64,000 bases of DNA from an uncultured Sphaerochaeta sp. GTDB taxonomy: Bacteria; Spirochaetota; Spirochaetia; Sphaerochaetales; Sphaerochaetaceae. The notes under the pieces are model-generated. The model ran no database searches, had not been told where the DNA came from, and was given only the letters and a program-made list of their open reading frames with translations. Each line of letters opens with the position of its first letter. Within the stretch, counting starts at the first letter, position 1. Location of the stretch: assembly GCF_963677075.1 (NCBI RefSeq), contig NZ_OY781873.1:1695715-1759714 (forward strand). The letters run 5' to 3'. This document shows positions 1 to 8,096 of the stretch, piece by piece. Position numbers and translations under genes: made by a program.

Positions 1-38
1 AGTTATGTGAACTCCTAGTGTTTTGATGGGTAACGCCA

Positions 39-91
39 TTGACGAATAGATGCTATGTGATGATACTGCGTATATACCCTAAGGGGGTATA
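39..91 (+). promoter_or_regulatory. Promoter with CsoR-type copper operator
   Basis: A -35-like TTGACG (39-44) and a -10-like GATACT (62-67) are 17 bp apart. They are followed at 73-91 by the palindrome TATACCCTAAGGGGGTATA. This 19-mer differs at one base from the reverse complement of the operator inside the csoR promoter (8383-8401). CsoR repressors bind such G/C-tract palindromes and release them on Cu(I) binding (family knowledge). The site lies ten bases before the first SHOCT gene, so copper control of 101-552 is a strong inference. The promoter hexamers are less certain than the operator. Confidence 0.75.
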
Positions 92-100
92 GGAGTACAA

Positions 101-277
101 ATGATGCTAGTGTTACTTATTTTAGTAGGAGTATTTATTTACTTCATGGTTAGGTCTGATAAATCAGGGATTAAAACCCATGAGCCATCAGCATTGGATG
201 TAGTTAATCGCCGATACGCAAAGGGCGAGATCGATAGGGAAACCTATTTGGAATTACGCAAAGATCTTGGTTATTAG
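101..277 (+). CDS. Small membrane-anchored SHOCT-domain protein
   Basis: This is a 58-residue protein. Residues 1-17 are a hydrophobic N-terminal helix (MMLVLLILVGVFIYFM), followed by a short polar linker. A C-terminal SHOCT motif of about 30 residues contains RRYAKGEIDRETYLELRKDL. SHOCT domains are short helical modules found at the ends of many small membrane proteins and are thought to mediate oligomerisation. The start ATG at 101 is preceded by AGGAG at 91-95. The stop at 275-277 overlaps the ribosome binding site of the next gene, which has the same domain plan, so the two are probably co-transcribed from the CsoR-type promoter. A role in copper stress is inferred only from that operator; the biochemical function is unknown. 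Confidence 0.7.
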   Translation: MMLVLLILVGVFIYFMVRSDKSGIKTHEPSALDVVNRRYAKGEIDRETYLELRKDLGY

Positions 278-288
278 GAGGAATGTGT

Positions 289-552
289 ATGTATAGTTCA
301 TTATTTTGGGACGCAGGAAGATTTGGTCATCATAGCTTCGGCTATGGAATGTATAATGGTGGTGGTATGTGGATCATGGGACTTTTTGTCCTTGCAGTAA
401 TTGCAGCCTTGACCCTATCCATTATTGCAATTGTCAGAACCTCAAAGAAGAGAAATGACTCAGGGGAAGCTCGCCATATTGTTGAAGAGCGATATGCAAA
501 GGGTGAACTGACAAAGGAAGAGTATGATGTCATGAAGAAGGACCTACGATAA
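289..552 (+). CDS. SHOCT-domain membrane protein, His/Gly/Met-rich N-terminus
   Basis: This protein of about 87 residues is the second of a SHOCT pair. Its N-terminus is rich in Gly, His, Tyr and Met (the region around GHHSFGYGMYNGGGMW). One transmembrane helix follows (residues about 29-48), and a C-terminal SHOCT motif (VEERYAKGELTKEEYDVMKKDL) ends the protein. The strong AGGAGG at 276-281 is 7 bp from ATG 289 but only 1 bp from an in-frame ATG at 283, so 289 is preferred. The His/Met-rich head could ligand copper; this is inference from composition and from the CsoR-like operator upstream. A strong hairpin terminator follows at 599-636. Confidence 0.75.
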   Translation: MYSSLFWDAGRFGHHSFGYGMYNGGGMWIMGLFVLAVIAALTLSIIAIVRTSKKRNDSGEARHIVEERYAKGELTKEEYDVMKKDLR

Positions 553-598
553 AGTCTTCCTATGAACTCTCTGAATCGTTGAAGTACTACTCATAAAG

Positions 599-636
599 CC
601 AACTGCATCGAAATTCGGTGCAGTTGGTGTTTCTTT
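599..636 (+). terminator. Rho-independent terminator of the SHOCT operon
   Basis: CCAACTGCA (599-607) pairs with TGCAGTTGG (619-627), and the intervening bases can extend the stem. The T-rich tail TGTTTCTTTC follows. It lies 46 bp after the second SHOCT gene. Confidence 0.8.
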
Positions 637-798
637 CTGGGGATTTTTCCAAGCAAAGATGTTACGGCGTTGGTTGCTTGACTCCTCCACTAAACGTGAG
701 GCCAGTCAAGGGACCTGCTGATGTATTGCAATTGATGGTCATCCGGCTTCCGGAAAAAGAGTAATAAATCGTAACATTGGAGTCAGAGCTAGGTCACG

Positions 799-981
799 TC
801 AAGCAATGTGCGCAATTTCAGATGGATAGATCACTGGATTCTTCCACTGCCGGGGTGATATCTCGCTTGGGTATCCTTCGGTTTTTTACATTGCTCTTGC
901 TGATCCATCAACTGATTCCATTTTTTCATACGTGTCAAGAAATCTGATTTTCTGTTCAAGTGTATACCTTCTATTTCCCAT
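799..981 (-). pseudogene. Decayed transposase OrfA-like fragment
   Basis: Reading the minus strand from ATG 981, which has a good GGAGG six bases upstream, gives a basic helix-turn-helix-like start (MGNRRYTLEQKIRFLDTYEK). The frame is interrupted by TAA at 886-888 and then continues with KTEGYPSEISPRQW until a stop at 799. The layout (KIRFLDTYEK, then SARAM, then KTEGYPS) resembles the N-terminal DNA-binding part of IS3-type OrfA proteins. No catalytic part or inverted repeats are visible, so this is a relic. The rest of 637-1120 shows no other gene. Assignment to the IS3 family is tentative. Confidence 0.4.
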
Positions 982-1120
982 GGGGGCACCTCCTGTCTCC
1001 AGATGACCACCACTCAGAAAGTGTCTACCAAACTGTGCGTAGATTAAATCTGCCAGTCTTGCACGTTCATAGTACATAGTTTTTCCCTTGTAAAAGAGAA
1101 ATCAGAGAAAAGCAGTCAAT

Positions 1121-2626
1121 CTAAAATCTCCTCACCGGTCTTGTGTAGTTGCTCTTATACTGATCGGTATCAATCGTATAGATTTTATAGTTGGATAGGT
1201 CTATTGTCTGGTATTTTCCATCATCATTCACACCAGAAAACCAATAACGCTTTCCAGATGTAAATTCACCTGCATCATGTAAATAAAGGTTATCCAATCC
1301 CATTACCAGCTCAGTGAAGGATGGGAGATACCAATCATCAATTGGATTTTCAGCTTCACCTGCAGAGTAACCCTCGCAAGATGATTCTGCACCACTATCA
1401 CTATCCTCATATTCAAGAAGGGGATCTCCACTTTCTTGGTTCCAAGTTTCATGAGCTACTTCCAAATATCGCCAAGGTTCGACTGATGGTTGCTCTTCTC
1501 CTGCAGAAAACTTTCCATCATCACTGATATCAGCACCACTCAGTGCCCAGTCTCTTGTATCTCTTGTTCCCTTGTCAAAGGCGATATATCCGCCTCCCGG
1601 CCCTTCAGAGCCAATAAGGTATCGGTTTTCTTGGATGGAATTAATTGGGATGTAGCTATCATCCATATGCTGGAGAATGTCCCAGTAGGGACCGGTCTCA
1701 GCATAAGCTTCTTCTGGTTGTAGTGTTTCTACATAGCCTTCTTCTTCATCAAACACATAGGCATGCAGAGCATATGCTTGATACCCTTTAGTTTCATCGA
1801 ATTCCGCAAAGACTTTCCATGATCCATAGTCTAAGAAGTTGTTTGAGCGAATTGAATCTGCATACGGAGTATTTCTTGTATACGTATCAGAAGGGGAAAG
1901 ATCATATGTGAGAACCATGATTCCTTCATATGGTTGGTCTACTCCCTTCAGAGGTTCCCTGATGGATACATTGAAATTCATAGGAGCCTCATCTGTAGAA
2001 GACACTACAGCAAGATTCGACATCTGTATGGATAGATTAAGGTCTCCCTCATCAGCATCCCAGGTTATAATAACGATTTTCTTATTGCTTCGCAGGGTGG
2101 TATCTTCAAAATCTTTAACAGCTACTATATAGGAACCCAGTTCAGAAGTTTCTGAATCTGCTGTTACTGAAGAGATAAGCGTTCCCTCATGGGTAAAGGA
2201 AATAACATGTTCTCCATCTGGTGCTAGTATCTCAAAATCAATAAAACCAGTATCATAATTATCTTCCAATAGGAAATCAGAATCAGACACCTCTTGCCCA
2301 TCTAGATAAACAGAGACTTCATCATTATTTACTGAACTATAGTAATCAAAAATCTTTCCCGTAATTACTCGATACCCTTCTTCAGGGACTAGTGAGCTGT
2401 CATCACCACTAGAGCTGTCATCACCACTAGAGCTGCCATCACCACTAGAGCTGCCATCACCACTAGAGCTGTCATCACCACTAGAGCTGTCATCACCACT
2501 ATCCTCTGTCTGATCTCCCCCTGTAGGATTAAGATCAGCTTCAAGGCATCCGCTTAGGATAAGAGTTATAGACAAAAGCAGAACAAAAACAACAGATAAG
2601 AATGAGATGTTTCTTCTCAATTTCAC
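1121..2626 (-). CDS. Large lipoprotein with Ser/Gly/Asp repeat and DUF1566-like C-terminus
   Basis: This protein of about 501 residues starts at a GTG (2624-2626) preceded by a G-rich SD-like stretch. A lipoprotein signal ends in the lipobox LSGC (Cys about residue 27). Residues about 41-80 form a low-complexity linker of DDSSSG/DGSSSG repeats encoded by an 18-bp tandem array. The middle region looks like beta-sandwich domains, with two carbohydrate- or Ig-like segments inferred from composition. The C-terminal ~150 residues carry the pattern GPGGGYIAFDKG, WYLPSFTEL, YWFSG and TRPVRRF. This is typical of the DUF1566/Lcl C-terminal fold found in cell-surface and fibre-like proteins. The product is a surface-exposed anchored protein of unknown ligand. 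The repeat length is a multiple of three, so copy changes vary linker length without a frameshift. Confidence 0.7.
   Translation of the reverse strand: MKLRRNISFLSVVFVLLLSITLILSGCLEADLNPTGGDQTEDSGDDSSSGDDSSSGDGSSSGDGSSSGDDSSSGDDSSLVPEEGYRVITGKIFDYYSSVNNDEVSVYLDGQEVSDSDFLLEDNYDTGFIDFEILAPDGEHVISFTHEGTLISSVTADSETSELGSYIVAVKDFEDTTLRSNKKIVIITWDADEGDLNLSIQMSNLAVVSSTDEAPMNFNVSIREPLKGVDQPYEGIMVLTYDLSPSDTYTRNTPYADSIRSNNFLDYGSWKVFAEFDETKGYQAYALHAYVFDEEEGYVETLQPEEAYAETGPYWDILQHMDDSYIPINSIQENRYLIGSEGPGGGYIAFDKGTRDTRDWALSGADISDDGKFSAGEEQPSVEPWRYLEVAHETWNQESGDPLLEYEDSDSGAESSCEGYSAGEAENPIDDWYLPSFTELVMGLDNLYLHDAGEFTSGKRYWFSGVNDDGKYQTIDLSNYKIYTIDTDQYKSNYTRPVRRF
2401..2500 (-). repeat. 18-bp in-frame tandem repeat in lipoprotein gene
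   Basis: The unit CATCACCACTAGAGCTGT (third copy type ends in C) occurs five full times from 2401 to 2490, plus a 10-bp partial copy. On the coding strand it encodes Asp/Gly-Asp-Ser-Ser-Ser-Gly. T/C changes at the last base of the unit swap Asp for Gly. Confidence 0.9.
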
Positions 2627-2809
2627 AACATACCCCCAGTGATTGGTGATGGCATTTGAAAGTACTGAATGCGTTTCCGAAAGAAGCTCGGAGAATTAGT
2701 TCTTCAGAGTATGACAAAAAAAACAACACTCTCAACATAGACCGAACGGTATTCGATACCCTTGTTCTTATATACTTACCCCATGTGGAGTTTGCAGTCA
2801 ACTAATTGG

Positions 2810-2950
2810 TACCAAGAAGTGTGGCCGAGCAGAGGTCACTTTGATATATAGCGGGTGCGAATCCCGTCCGGAAAGGCCTAACCAGCCACCGGTGGTACTC
2901 AGCCTTGGAGGGAATTGGGCAACCGTTTTCTTTAAGCGTATTATCGGTGC
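2810..2950 (+). other. Structured-RNA relic: group II intron domain I-like or tRNA-like
   Basis: This gene-free stretch contains GTGGCCGAG, a T-arm-like hairpin GCGGG-TGCGAAT-CCCGT (about 2852-2868), then GGAAAGGCCTAACCAGCC and GCCTTGGAGGG...GGGCAACCG. No acceptor stem closes around the T-arm-like element, so it is not a functional tRNA. The order of a GTGCGAATCCC hairpin, GGAAAG and CTAACCAGCC recalls the 5' (domain I) part of some bacterial group II introns, from memory of such sequences. No reverse transcriptase or domain V is seen nearby. Either reading would make it a decayed element. Confidence 0.3.
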
Positions 2951-3047
2951 CAAGAATTGTCACAAAATTCACACAGTTTGAGAGATGGATCTTACTCGAC
3001 CTAATCTTTGGTGTGTAGCAAATATCCGAATGGCTATTGTGATCTTT

Positions 3048-3515
3048 CTATGGTATCTTCTCCCCGTTCAGGAACGACTTACCGTCAAGAGGTCCATCAC
3101 CACTGCAGGAGAAACTAAGCCGGTTGTTATCATTAAGGGAGAAGGTGATCTGAATGGTTAAATCATCTTGTGTATCTGTTATGCTGCTGTCTGTGAGATC
3201 TTGGCTGTATTTGTTATATGTCCCTACTAGAACCCCTTCGGAGTAAGAGCCCCCATTGCCCGTACAGGAAAAGGATAGTGTTCCTTGATGCCAGTCAATA
3301 TCAGCTGATCCGGTGTTTCCAGTTGCGTCTGATTCATCAGGAAATATTCCAACCGCAATGTTGGTCATTCCCCCTTGGTCTGCAAAATCCCAACCTCCCT
3401 TAATGGCAAGCAGTGATGTAGGAGCAGCATTTGTGGGAGTATTGCTGGAAGGATCACAGCCAAATAAGAAAAGCAGAACGATAAGACCAATGGATAGAAC
3501 AATGCTTTTGTACAT
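3048..3515 (-). CDS. Small lipoprotein, paralogue family member 1
   Basis: This lipoprotein of about 155 residues starts at ATG 3515 (MYKSIVLSIG), chosen because GGAG lies six bases upstream. The lipobox is LFGC. The mature part is a predicted beta-rich domain with WDFADQGG near its start, DIDW and GTLSFSC in the middle, and a C-terminal signature NNRLSFSCSGDGPLDGKSF. The same signature occurs in the neighbour at 3588-4031, and a weaker version occurs at 4904-5350, so the three genes are paralogues. No known family is recognised. The product is most likely an outer- or inner-membrane-anchored periplasmic lipoprotein of unknown role. Confidence 0.7.
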   Translation of the reverse strand: MYKSIVLSIGLIVLLFLFGCDPSSNTPTNAAPTSLLAIKGGWDFADQGGMTNIAVGIFPDESDATGNTGSADIDWHQGTLSFSCTGNGGSYSEGVLVGTYNKYSQDLTDSSITDTQDDLTIQITFSLNDNNRLSFSCSGDGPLDGKSFLNGEKIP

Positions 3516-3587
3516 AGAAAGCTCCAGAAACATACCTTCTAGGGAGGTCGTACGACTAAACACCAGTACTGCAGGAAATCAGGGGAC

Positions 3588-4031
3588 TTAAACCGATGGC
3601 TGTAGAATGCCTCCAGTGAAAGTCTTCCCATCCAGTGGGCCATCACCACTACAAGAGAAGCTCAGTCTATTATTTGTATCTAAGGTGAACGTAATTTGAA
3701 TGGAGAGGTCTAGACCTGAGGTGTCAAGATTTGCTTCAGAACTATCGTCACAGTTATAGCTATAGGTTCCTGTGAGTATACTATCATTGTATGCCCCGTC
3801 CCCATAACACCAGTAGGAGTAGGTTCCATCAGTCCAGCCAATATCTGCCATACCTGTTGTCGCATCATCAGGCGCGACAAATATAGATATTTCAGTATAT
3901 CCAGCTTGGTCTGGGAAGAGCCAGGTTCCTCCAAGTGATTGAAATAACAAGGGAGTAGTGCTTGAATCATCACACCCTGCAAGAAAGATAACCACCAAAA
4001 GAACAATACCAACTGCTATTCGTCTGATCAT
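3588..4031 (-). CDS. Small lipoprotein, paralogue family member 2
   Basis: This lipoprotein of about 147 residues starts at ATG 4031 (MIRRIAVGIV) with GGAG six bases upstream. The lipobox is LAGC. Its domain matches the gene at 3048-3515: LGGTWLFPDQAGYTEI corresponds to the WDFADQGG motif, ADIGWTDGTYSYWC to ADIDWHQGTLSFSC, and NNRLSFSCSGDGPLDGKTF is nearly identical. Similarity continues upstream of both starts, where an alternative reading gives TSLEGMFLELS or TSLEGLFLEFS. The duplication therefore included the ribosome-binding region. Function unknown. Confidence 0.7.
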   Translation of the reverse strand: MIRRIAVGIVLLVVIFLAGCDDSSTTPLLFQSLGGTWLFPDQAGYTEISIFVAPDDATTGMADIGWTDGTYSYWCYGDGAYNDSILTGTYSYNCDDSSEANLDTSGLDLSIQITFTLDTNNRLSFSCSGDGPLDGKTFTGGILQPSV

Positions 4032-4269
4032 AGAAAACTCCAGGAACAAACCTTCTAAAGAGGTCTCATGACGTAACGACATGTATCCAACCTCTAGGAA
4101 TGCATTTGAAAGGTATTTTTTTTGTCTGTTTCTGGTTTCCTTTCCCCGTAGGGTTTGCTGGCTAATAATATCGACTACTCTTAAGCTTGCGACATATCGC
4201 TATATTTGTAGTATAGCGTATCCCTGCAAAGCTACAAGATATGAGCCCCCTCTTGGGGACTCAGTAGTA

Positions 4270-4420
4270 TTACATCCTGATCTCTTTCCGCTGGAATAGT
4301 ACGTAAGCCAGTACAAACAACAGGATGATTGTTGCCAGGAAAGCAGTGAAGTGTGGCCATATCAGCAACATGCTCTGACTGAGTTCACTGACGGTTCCCA
4401 GCCAGCTGACCGGTAGAAAC
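4270..4420 (-). pseudogene. C-terminal remnant of an ABC-2 type permease
   Basis: Minus-strand translation ending at TAA 4270-4272 gives a segment from about 4420 that reads FLPVSWLGTVSEL, then a hydrophobic helix around AFLATIILLFVLAYVLF, then QRKEIRM and stop. An outer loop with P/W, one last transmembrane helix and a short basic tail is how ABC-2 family export permeases end. A stop codon lies in frame just upstream. A neighbouring frame (about 4440-4520) shows another hydrophobic stretch (RFIIARFLLVGFSPLSGG), consistent with a frameshift. No ATPase partner is present. The rest of 4032-4903 shows no gene. Confidence 0.4.
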
Positions 4421-4821
4421 CCCTCCACTCAACGGAGAAAACCCTACCAGTAGGAACCGAGCGATGATAAACCTTGGATATGCATGCATAGCATGAGTCA
4501 CGGCTTCTTCATACATACTGAGACTTGAAGGACAAGATCTGCGTTCCAGACATTCAGTTAAACCCTGATACTTTCCAATTTCCCTGTCAGTAGCTCTTAC
4601 TGGCAGGGATTGCATAATTCAGTGGCAGGCTTTGTTCAGGTCAAGTGGTAGGGGTGCACCGTTGAACTCACTGACCAAAGGGTAGGGCATGATTCATGGT
4701 GGTTCCTGTGAGTAATCTTCATTGAAACAATGAAGTCCAATTGCCTTCAAAATGATTTGTAGATTTTGGATTGATTTGAGTAGTTAGAGGTTTCTTCAGA
4801 GTCTTGAAACAGGAAGTTTAA

Positions 4822-4860
4822 AAAATCTTCAAGTATCCTTTAAAGATTCTTGAAGATTTT
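4822..4860 (-). terminator. Terminator of lipoprotein gene 4904-5350
   Basis: AAAATCTTCAAG (4822-4833) and CTTGAAGATTTT (4849-4860) form a perfect 12-bp stem. Read on the minus strand the stem ends in a run of T. It lies 44 bp beyond the stop of the minus-strand lipoprotein gene. Confidence 0.75.
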
Positions 4861-4903
4861 TCATAAGGAATCGATATCTATCGATTTTCTATCTCAAAAT
4901 TAA

Positions 4904-5350
4904 TTAGATATCTGGGTTCGGTTGTAGTCCAGTATAACTTTTCCCTTCTAGTCCTCCATCGGAGGATCCTGCTAAGACAAGGGATAGACCATTGGATTCG
5001 CTATATGTAACTTGGATGGTTATATCATGTTGGGTTGCAACTTCATTTTCATATGTTTCATAAGTACCTGTTATTTCAGTATTTGTATATGATTCAACCA
5101 TTATTGAATAATGAAAATAGTCTTCGTCAATATCCCAAGAAATATCCATAAAATCGAGCGTATTAGTTTCATCGTCTATACCAAAATAGACATAAGGTTT
5201 CTGTACAGTCTCAAGTCCCCATTCATCATAGTAGTCAATAATCTCATCAATGGTATTCAGAGAGTCGGAATTATTTCCAATCTCCCCATCACACCCAACA
5301 AATACCAATAGCCCAATTACCAATAGCACGAGAATACTAAGCTTCTTCAT
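4904..5350 (-). CDS. Small lipoprotein, divergent paralogue family member 3
   Basis: This 148-residue protein has a signal sequence MKKLSILVLLVIGLLVFVGC with lipobox VGC. The mature part is acidic and beta-rich. MDISWDIDEDYFHYS corresponds to the ADIDW/ADIGW strand of the two lipoproteins at 3048-4031. The C-terminal SLVLAGSSDGGLEGKSYTG corresponds to SFSCSGDGPLDGKSF. It is more AT-rich than its relatives and separated from them by the decayed permease region. AGGAGAC lies just before the start. Function unknown; sharing of the fold with the other two is inferred from these motifs. Confidence 0.65.
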   Translation of the reverse strand: MKKLSILVLLVIGLLVFVGCDGEIGNNSDSLNTIDEIIDYYDEWGLETVQKPYVYFGIDDETNTLDFMDISWDIDEDYFHYSIMVESYTNTEITGTYETYENEVATQHDITIQVTYSESNGLSLVLAGSSDGGLEGKSYTGLQPNPDI

Positions 5351-5433
5351 CTAGGTCTCCTTCAGACAGAATCTACTATCATTATAAAATAGGATGGGTA
5401 TGACGCAAGATGATGACCATAGGAATAGAAAGA

Positions 5434-5460
5434 AAAACCCTTGGAATATTTCCAAAGGCT
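5434..5460 (-). terminator. Terminator of the copZ-copA operon
   Basis: CCCTTGGA (5438-5445) pairs with TCCAAAGG (5451-5458, one G-T wobble). On the minus strand the stem runs into TTTTTC. It sits 27 bp after the copA stop. Confidence 0.75.
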
Positions 5461-5486
5461 TTTCAGTTTGTTTTATGAATTAATGC

Positions 5487-7688
5487 TTACTTAAACCTAT
5501 TCAACCTCAATGCATTCAACACTACACAGACACTGGACATCGACATTGCAAATGCTGCAAACATCGGACTGAGTCCAGGGCCTCCGAAGATGGTAAGAAC
5601 ACCTGCTGCAAGAGGAATGCCCAGGGTGTTGTAGAAGAACGCCCAGAACAGGTTCTGGTGGATATTTCTCATCGTTGCCCTTGAGAGCTGGAACGACTTA
5701 GTGACATCCTTCAGGTTATTGCGTACCAGAACCACATCAGCAGTCTCCCTGGCAACATCGGTTGCACTACCAACAGCGATACCGACATCAGCCTTGGCGA
5801 GGGCAGGGGCATCGTTGATGCCATCCCCGACCATGGCTACCTTGCCTTTGCTTGCAAGCTCAGTTATGGCTTCTTCCTTGTGTTGGGGTAGCTGTTCAGC
5901 CTTATAGGAGTCCACACCAGCAAGCTTTGCAATTGCTCTTGCCGTGCGCTCATTGTCCCCGGTCAACATAATAGTCTTAAGACCTGCTTCACGTAAGGTT
6001 TTTACTGCCTCTGTAGTCTCTGGTCTCAGAGTATCGGCGACAGCAATGATGCCTATGAACGTGGTATCCTTTGCCACCAATAGGGGAGTCTTGCCTTGGT
6101 CACTCAACTGGGCAAGTTGTGCCTCTGTCTTGTCCGTAATGGAAATCTTGTTTTCCTTCATAAGGGACACATTTCCGATACGGACCACTGCTCCGTCGAT
6201 GGTTCCCTGTATTCCACTGCCAACCAAGGCCTTGAAGTCCTGGGTTTCCAGAAGGGGCGTCTTTCTCTCTTTTGCGGCTTCTACCACTGCATGAGAGAGA
6301 GGGTGTTCACTGCTGCTCTCCACACTGGCAGCCAGTTGCATCAGAAGATCAGGATTATCTCCCATTACATCTGTTACCTTGGGTTTACCCTCGGTCAACG
6401 TACCAGTCTTGTCGAAGATCACTGTCTGCACATCCTTAAGCTGTTCAATGGCTGCAGCATGTCGGAACAGTATTCCCAGTTTTGCACCCTTTCCAGTAGA
6501 GACCATGATAGCGATAGGGGTTGCAAGACCCAGACTACAAGGACAGGCAATGACCAACACACTCACCGCCCGCATGATGGCAATGTCAAATGGTGTGCCA
6601 GCGAGCATCCATGCGAGGAAAGTCAGTACAGAGATACCCATGACGATCGGGACGAATATACCAGAAATCTTGTCAGCAACACGAGCGATCGGGGCCTTTG
6701 AACCCTGGGCGTCCTGTACCAAGGTAATGATGGCAGCGAGTGCTGTATCAGCGCCAACCTTTGTTGCTCGGTACTGGAGCGTGCCTGTTGTATTCAGTGT
6801 AGCTGCATACACCTCACTTCCCAGGACCTTTTCCACGGGAAGGCTTTCACCAGTCAGGAGAGATTCATCGATGGATGAACTGCCGGAGAGAACTATACCA
6901 TCAACCGGGAGTTTCTCTCCTGGCTTGACCATTACAATATCGTCAATCTGCACTTCATCAGCACTGATAACAACCTGTTTTCCATCTCTCAAGACCGTTG
7001 CAGTGGAAGGAGCAAGCTCCATCAGTTTCCTGATGGCTTCTCCCGTCTTTCCTTTGCTGCGATGCTCAAGATAACGACCAAGCATCACCAGGGTGATGAT
7101 CACACCAACACCCTCAAAGTAGAGATGATTATGGGCAGCCATATGGTTCCCCATAAATATCTCAGAGACCCCCCAAAGGCTGTAGAGGAAGCTCGCAGAG
7201 GTCCCCAGCGCTACCAGGCTATCCATATTGGGTTCTCTTTTCACCAGCGTTGAGAAACCCTTGGTGAAGAACGCTGAGCCAGCTACCATGGTGCCAAGTG
7301 CCAGAACCATCTGGAGCAGAGCATTGGTAAGAGGGGATAAGGGGAGTGTGAGACCGAGCATCGGGCCCATGGCAATTACCATCAGGACAACACTCAGCAC
7401 AGCAGAGACGGTGAGGCGCTTTCCCAGAGCCTTCAGCTCTTTCTGCTTCTCTGCATCCTTCTCTTTTGCATCGAGTTTATCGACTACCGAATAGCCGATT
7501 CTGGAGACCGCCTTCTTGATCCCTTCGAGTCCGAGTGAATCTTCATCGAAGGAGATGGTAGCAGTCTCGGTGGCAAGATTTACCTGGGCCTTTTCCACTC
7601 CGTCAAGCTTGTTGAGCGTACGCTCTACAGCAGAGGAGCAGGAAGCACAGGTCATCCCACCGATTCCTACCTGTATCTCTTTCTTCAT
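5487..7688 (-). CDS. copA: Copper-exporting P1B-type ATPase CopA
   Basis: This 733-residue inner-membrane ATPase pumps Cu(I) out of the cytoplasm. It has one N-terminal heavy-metal-associated domain (GMTCASC, residues 11-17), the actuator motif TGES (279-282), the transmembrane metal site CPC (382-384) and the phosphorylation motif DKTGTLT (Asp426). It also has the HP locus (SEHPLSHA, about 460-467), and TGDN and [11 protein letters not shown] in the ATP-binding domain. Eight transmembrane helices are expected for the family. The start overlaps the copZ stop by four bases (ATGA), so the pair is translationally coupled. With csoR about 400 bp away this is a standard copper homeostasis locus. 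Silver export is possible as a side activity. Confidence 0.95.
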   Translation of the reverse strand: MKKEIQVGIGGMTCASCSSAVERTLNKLDGVEKAQVNLATETATISFDEDSLGLEGIKKAVSRIGYSVVDKLDAKEKDAEKQKELKALGKRLTVSAVLSVVLMVIAMGPMLGLTLPLSPLTNALLQMVLALGTMVAGSAFFTKGFSTLVKREPNMDSLVALGTSASFLYSLWGVSEIFMGNHMAAHNHLYFEGVGVIITLVMLGRYLEHRSKGKTGEAIRKLMELAPSTATVLRDGKQVVISADEVQIDDIVMVKPGEKLPVDGIVLSGSSSIDESLLTGESLPVEKVLGSEVYAATLNTTGTLQYRATKVGADTALAAIITLVQDAQGSKAPIARVADKISGIFVPIVMGISVLTFLAWMLAGTPFDIAIMRAVSVLVIACPCSLGLATPIAIMVSTGKGAKLGILFRHAAAIEQLKDVQTVIFDKTGTLTEGKPKVTDVMGDNPDLLMQLAASVESSSEHPLSHAVVEAAKERKTPLLETQDFKALVGSGIQGTIDGAVVRIGNVSLMKENKISITDKTEAQLAQLSDQGKTPLLVAKDTTFIGIIAVADTLRPETTEAVKTLREAGLKTIMLTGDNERTARAIAKLAGVDSYKAEQLPQHKEEAITELASKGKVAMVGDGINDAPALAKADVGIAVGSATDVARETADVVLVRNNLKDVTKSFQLSRATMRNIHQNLFWAFFYNTLGIPLAAGVLTIFGGPGLSPMFAAFAMSMSSVCVVLNALRLNRFK

Positions 7689-7891
7689 GACTCTACCACC
7701 TCGAAACCTATTTCACCGATCAAGCTCTTGGCGTCGGTAATGGTCTCCTCACTCTTGTGTTTGATCACAACCTTGCCACTCTTTGCATCGGCCTTGGCCG
7801 ATTTTATATCTTCTATCTGCTCTAATGCGTTCACCATTCTGGTTTCACATCCATTGCAGTGCATTCCCTTGGTTAGAATGATTGTTTTCAT
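7685..7891 (-). CDS. copZ: Copper chaperone CopZ
   Basis: This 68-residue cytosolic heavy-metal-associated domain protein has a Cu(I)-binding motif GMHCNGC (residues 9-15) at the first loop of a beta-alpha-beta-beta-alpha-beta fold. CopZ-type proteins hand copper to the N-terminal domain of CopA and to the CsoR regulator. The His in MHCxxC, in place of the commoner MTCxxC, is a known variant. GGAG is ten bases upstream. The gene is immediately before copA with a 4-base overlap. Length and fold are normal for the family. Confidence 0.9.
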   Translation of the reverse strand: MKTIILTKGMHCNGCETRMVNALEQIEDIKSAKADAKSGKVVIKHKSEETITDAKSLIGEIGFEVVES

Positions 7892-7908
7892 GAATCTATA
7901 CTCCTATC

Positions 7909-7927
7909 ATCCCCTCTGGAGGGGGAT
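7909..7927. promoter_or_regulatory. G/C-tract palindrome upstream of copZ
   Basis: ATCCCCTCTGGAGGGGGAT lies 18 bp upstream of the copZ start. It has the C-tract/G-tract dyad layout of CsoR sites but not the TATACCC arms seen at 73-91 and 8383-8401. On the plus strand it is followed by TTTTTTC and could instead act as a terminator hairpin, though no plus-strand gene ends there. An operator for copZA is inferred. Confidence 0.4.
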
Positions 7928-7989
7928 TTTTTCTTATTACCACTAGACAGACCACGGTTTTTCCGCTACTATCCCTCTTGTACTTACAC

Positions 7990-8061
7990 GGGCGGTTAAC
8001 TCAGCGGGAGAGTGCCACGTTGACATCGTGGAAGTCGCCAGTTCAATCCTGGCATCGCCCA
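7990..8061 (+). tRNA. tRNA-Val (GAC)
   Basis: The sequence folds as a complete 72-nt cloverleaf. The acceptor GGGCGGT pairs with ATCGCCC (one G-T), and the D-arm ACTC/GAGT closes. The anticodon stem CCACG/CGTGG holds loop TTGACAT with anticodon GAC. The T-arm GCCAG/CTGGC holds TTCAATC. CCA is not encoded. It lies on the plus strand between the minus-strand csoR and copZ genes. Confidence 0.93.
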
Positions 8062-8064
8062 TAG

Positions 8065-8096
8065 GCAAGCAGTCGAATCGATTGCTTGCTTTTTTA
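8065..8096 (+). terminator. Terminator after tRNA-Val
   Basis: GCAAGCA (8065-8071) pairs with TGCTTGC (8083-8089), followed by six T. It starts four bases after the tRNA and slightly overlaps the 3' end of csoR on the other strand. Confidence 0.85.

Noticed and set aside
2401..2500. Short direct repeats as a CRISPR-like array
   Set aside because: The repeats are contiguous 18-mers with no spacers and lie in frame in a lipoprotein gene.
2541..2801. Upstream 86-codon open frame overlapping the start of the large lipoprotein
   Set aside because: Different frame from the lipoprotein, Cys/Phe-rich random composition and no start signal.
2815..2870. Functional tRNA gene
   Set aside because: A T-arm-like hairpin is present but no acceptor or anticodon stem can be closed around it.
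4385..4615. 76-codon minus-strand open frame as a gene
   Set aside because: Low coding character and no ribosome site. Part of it may be the frameshifted ABC permease relic reported separately.
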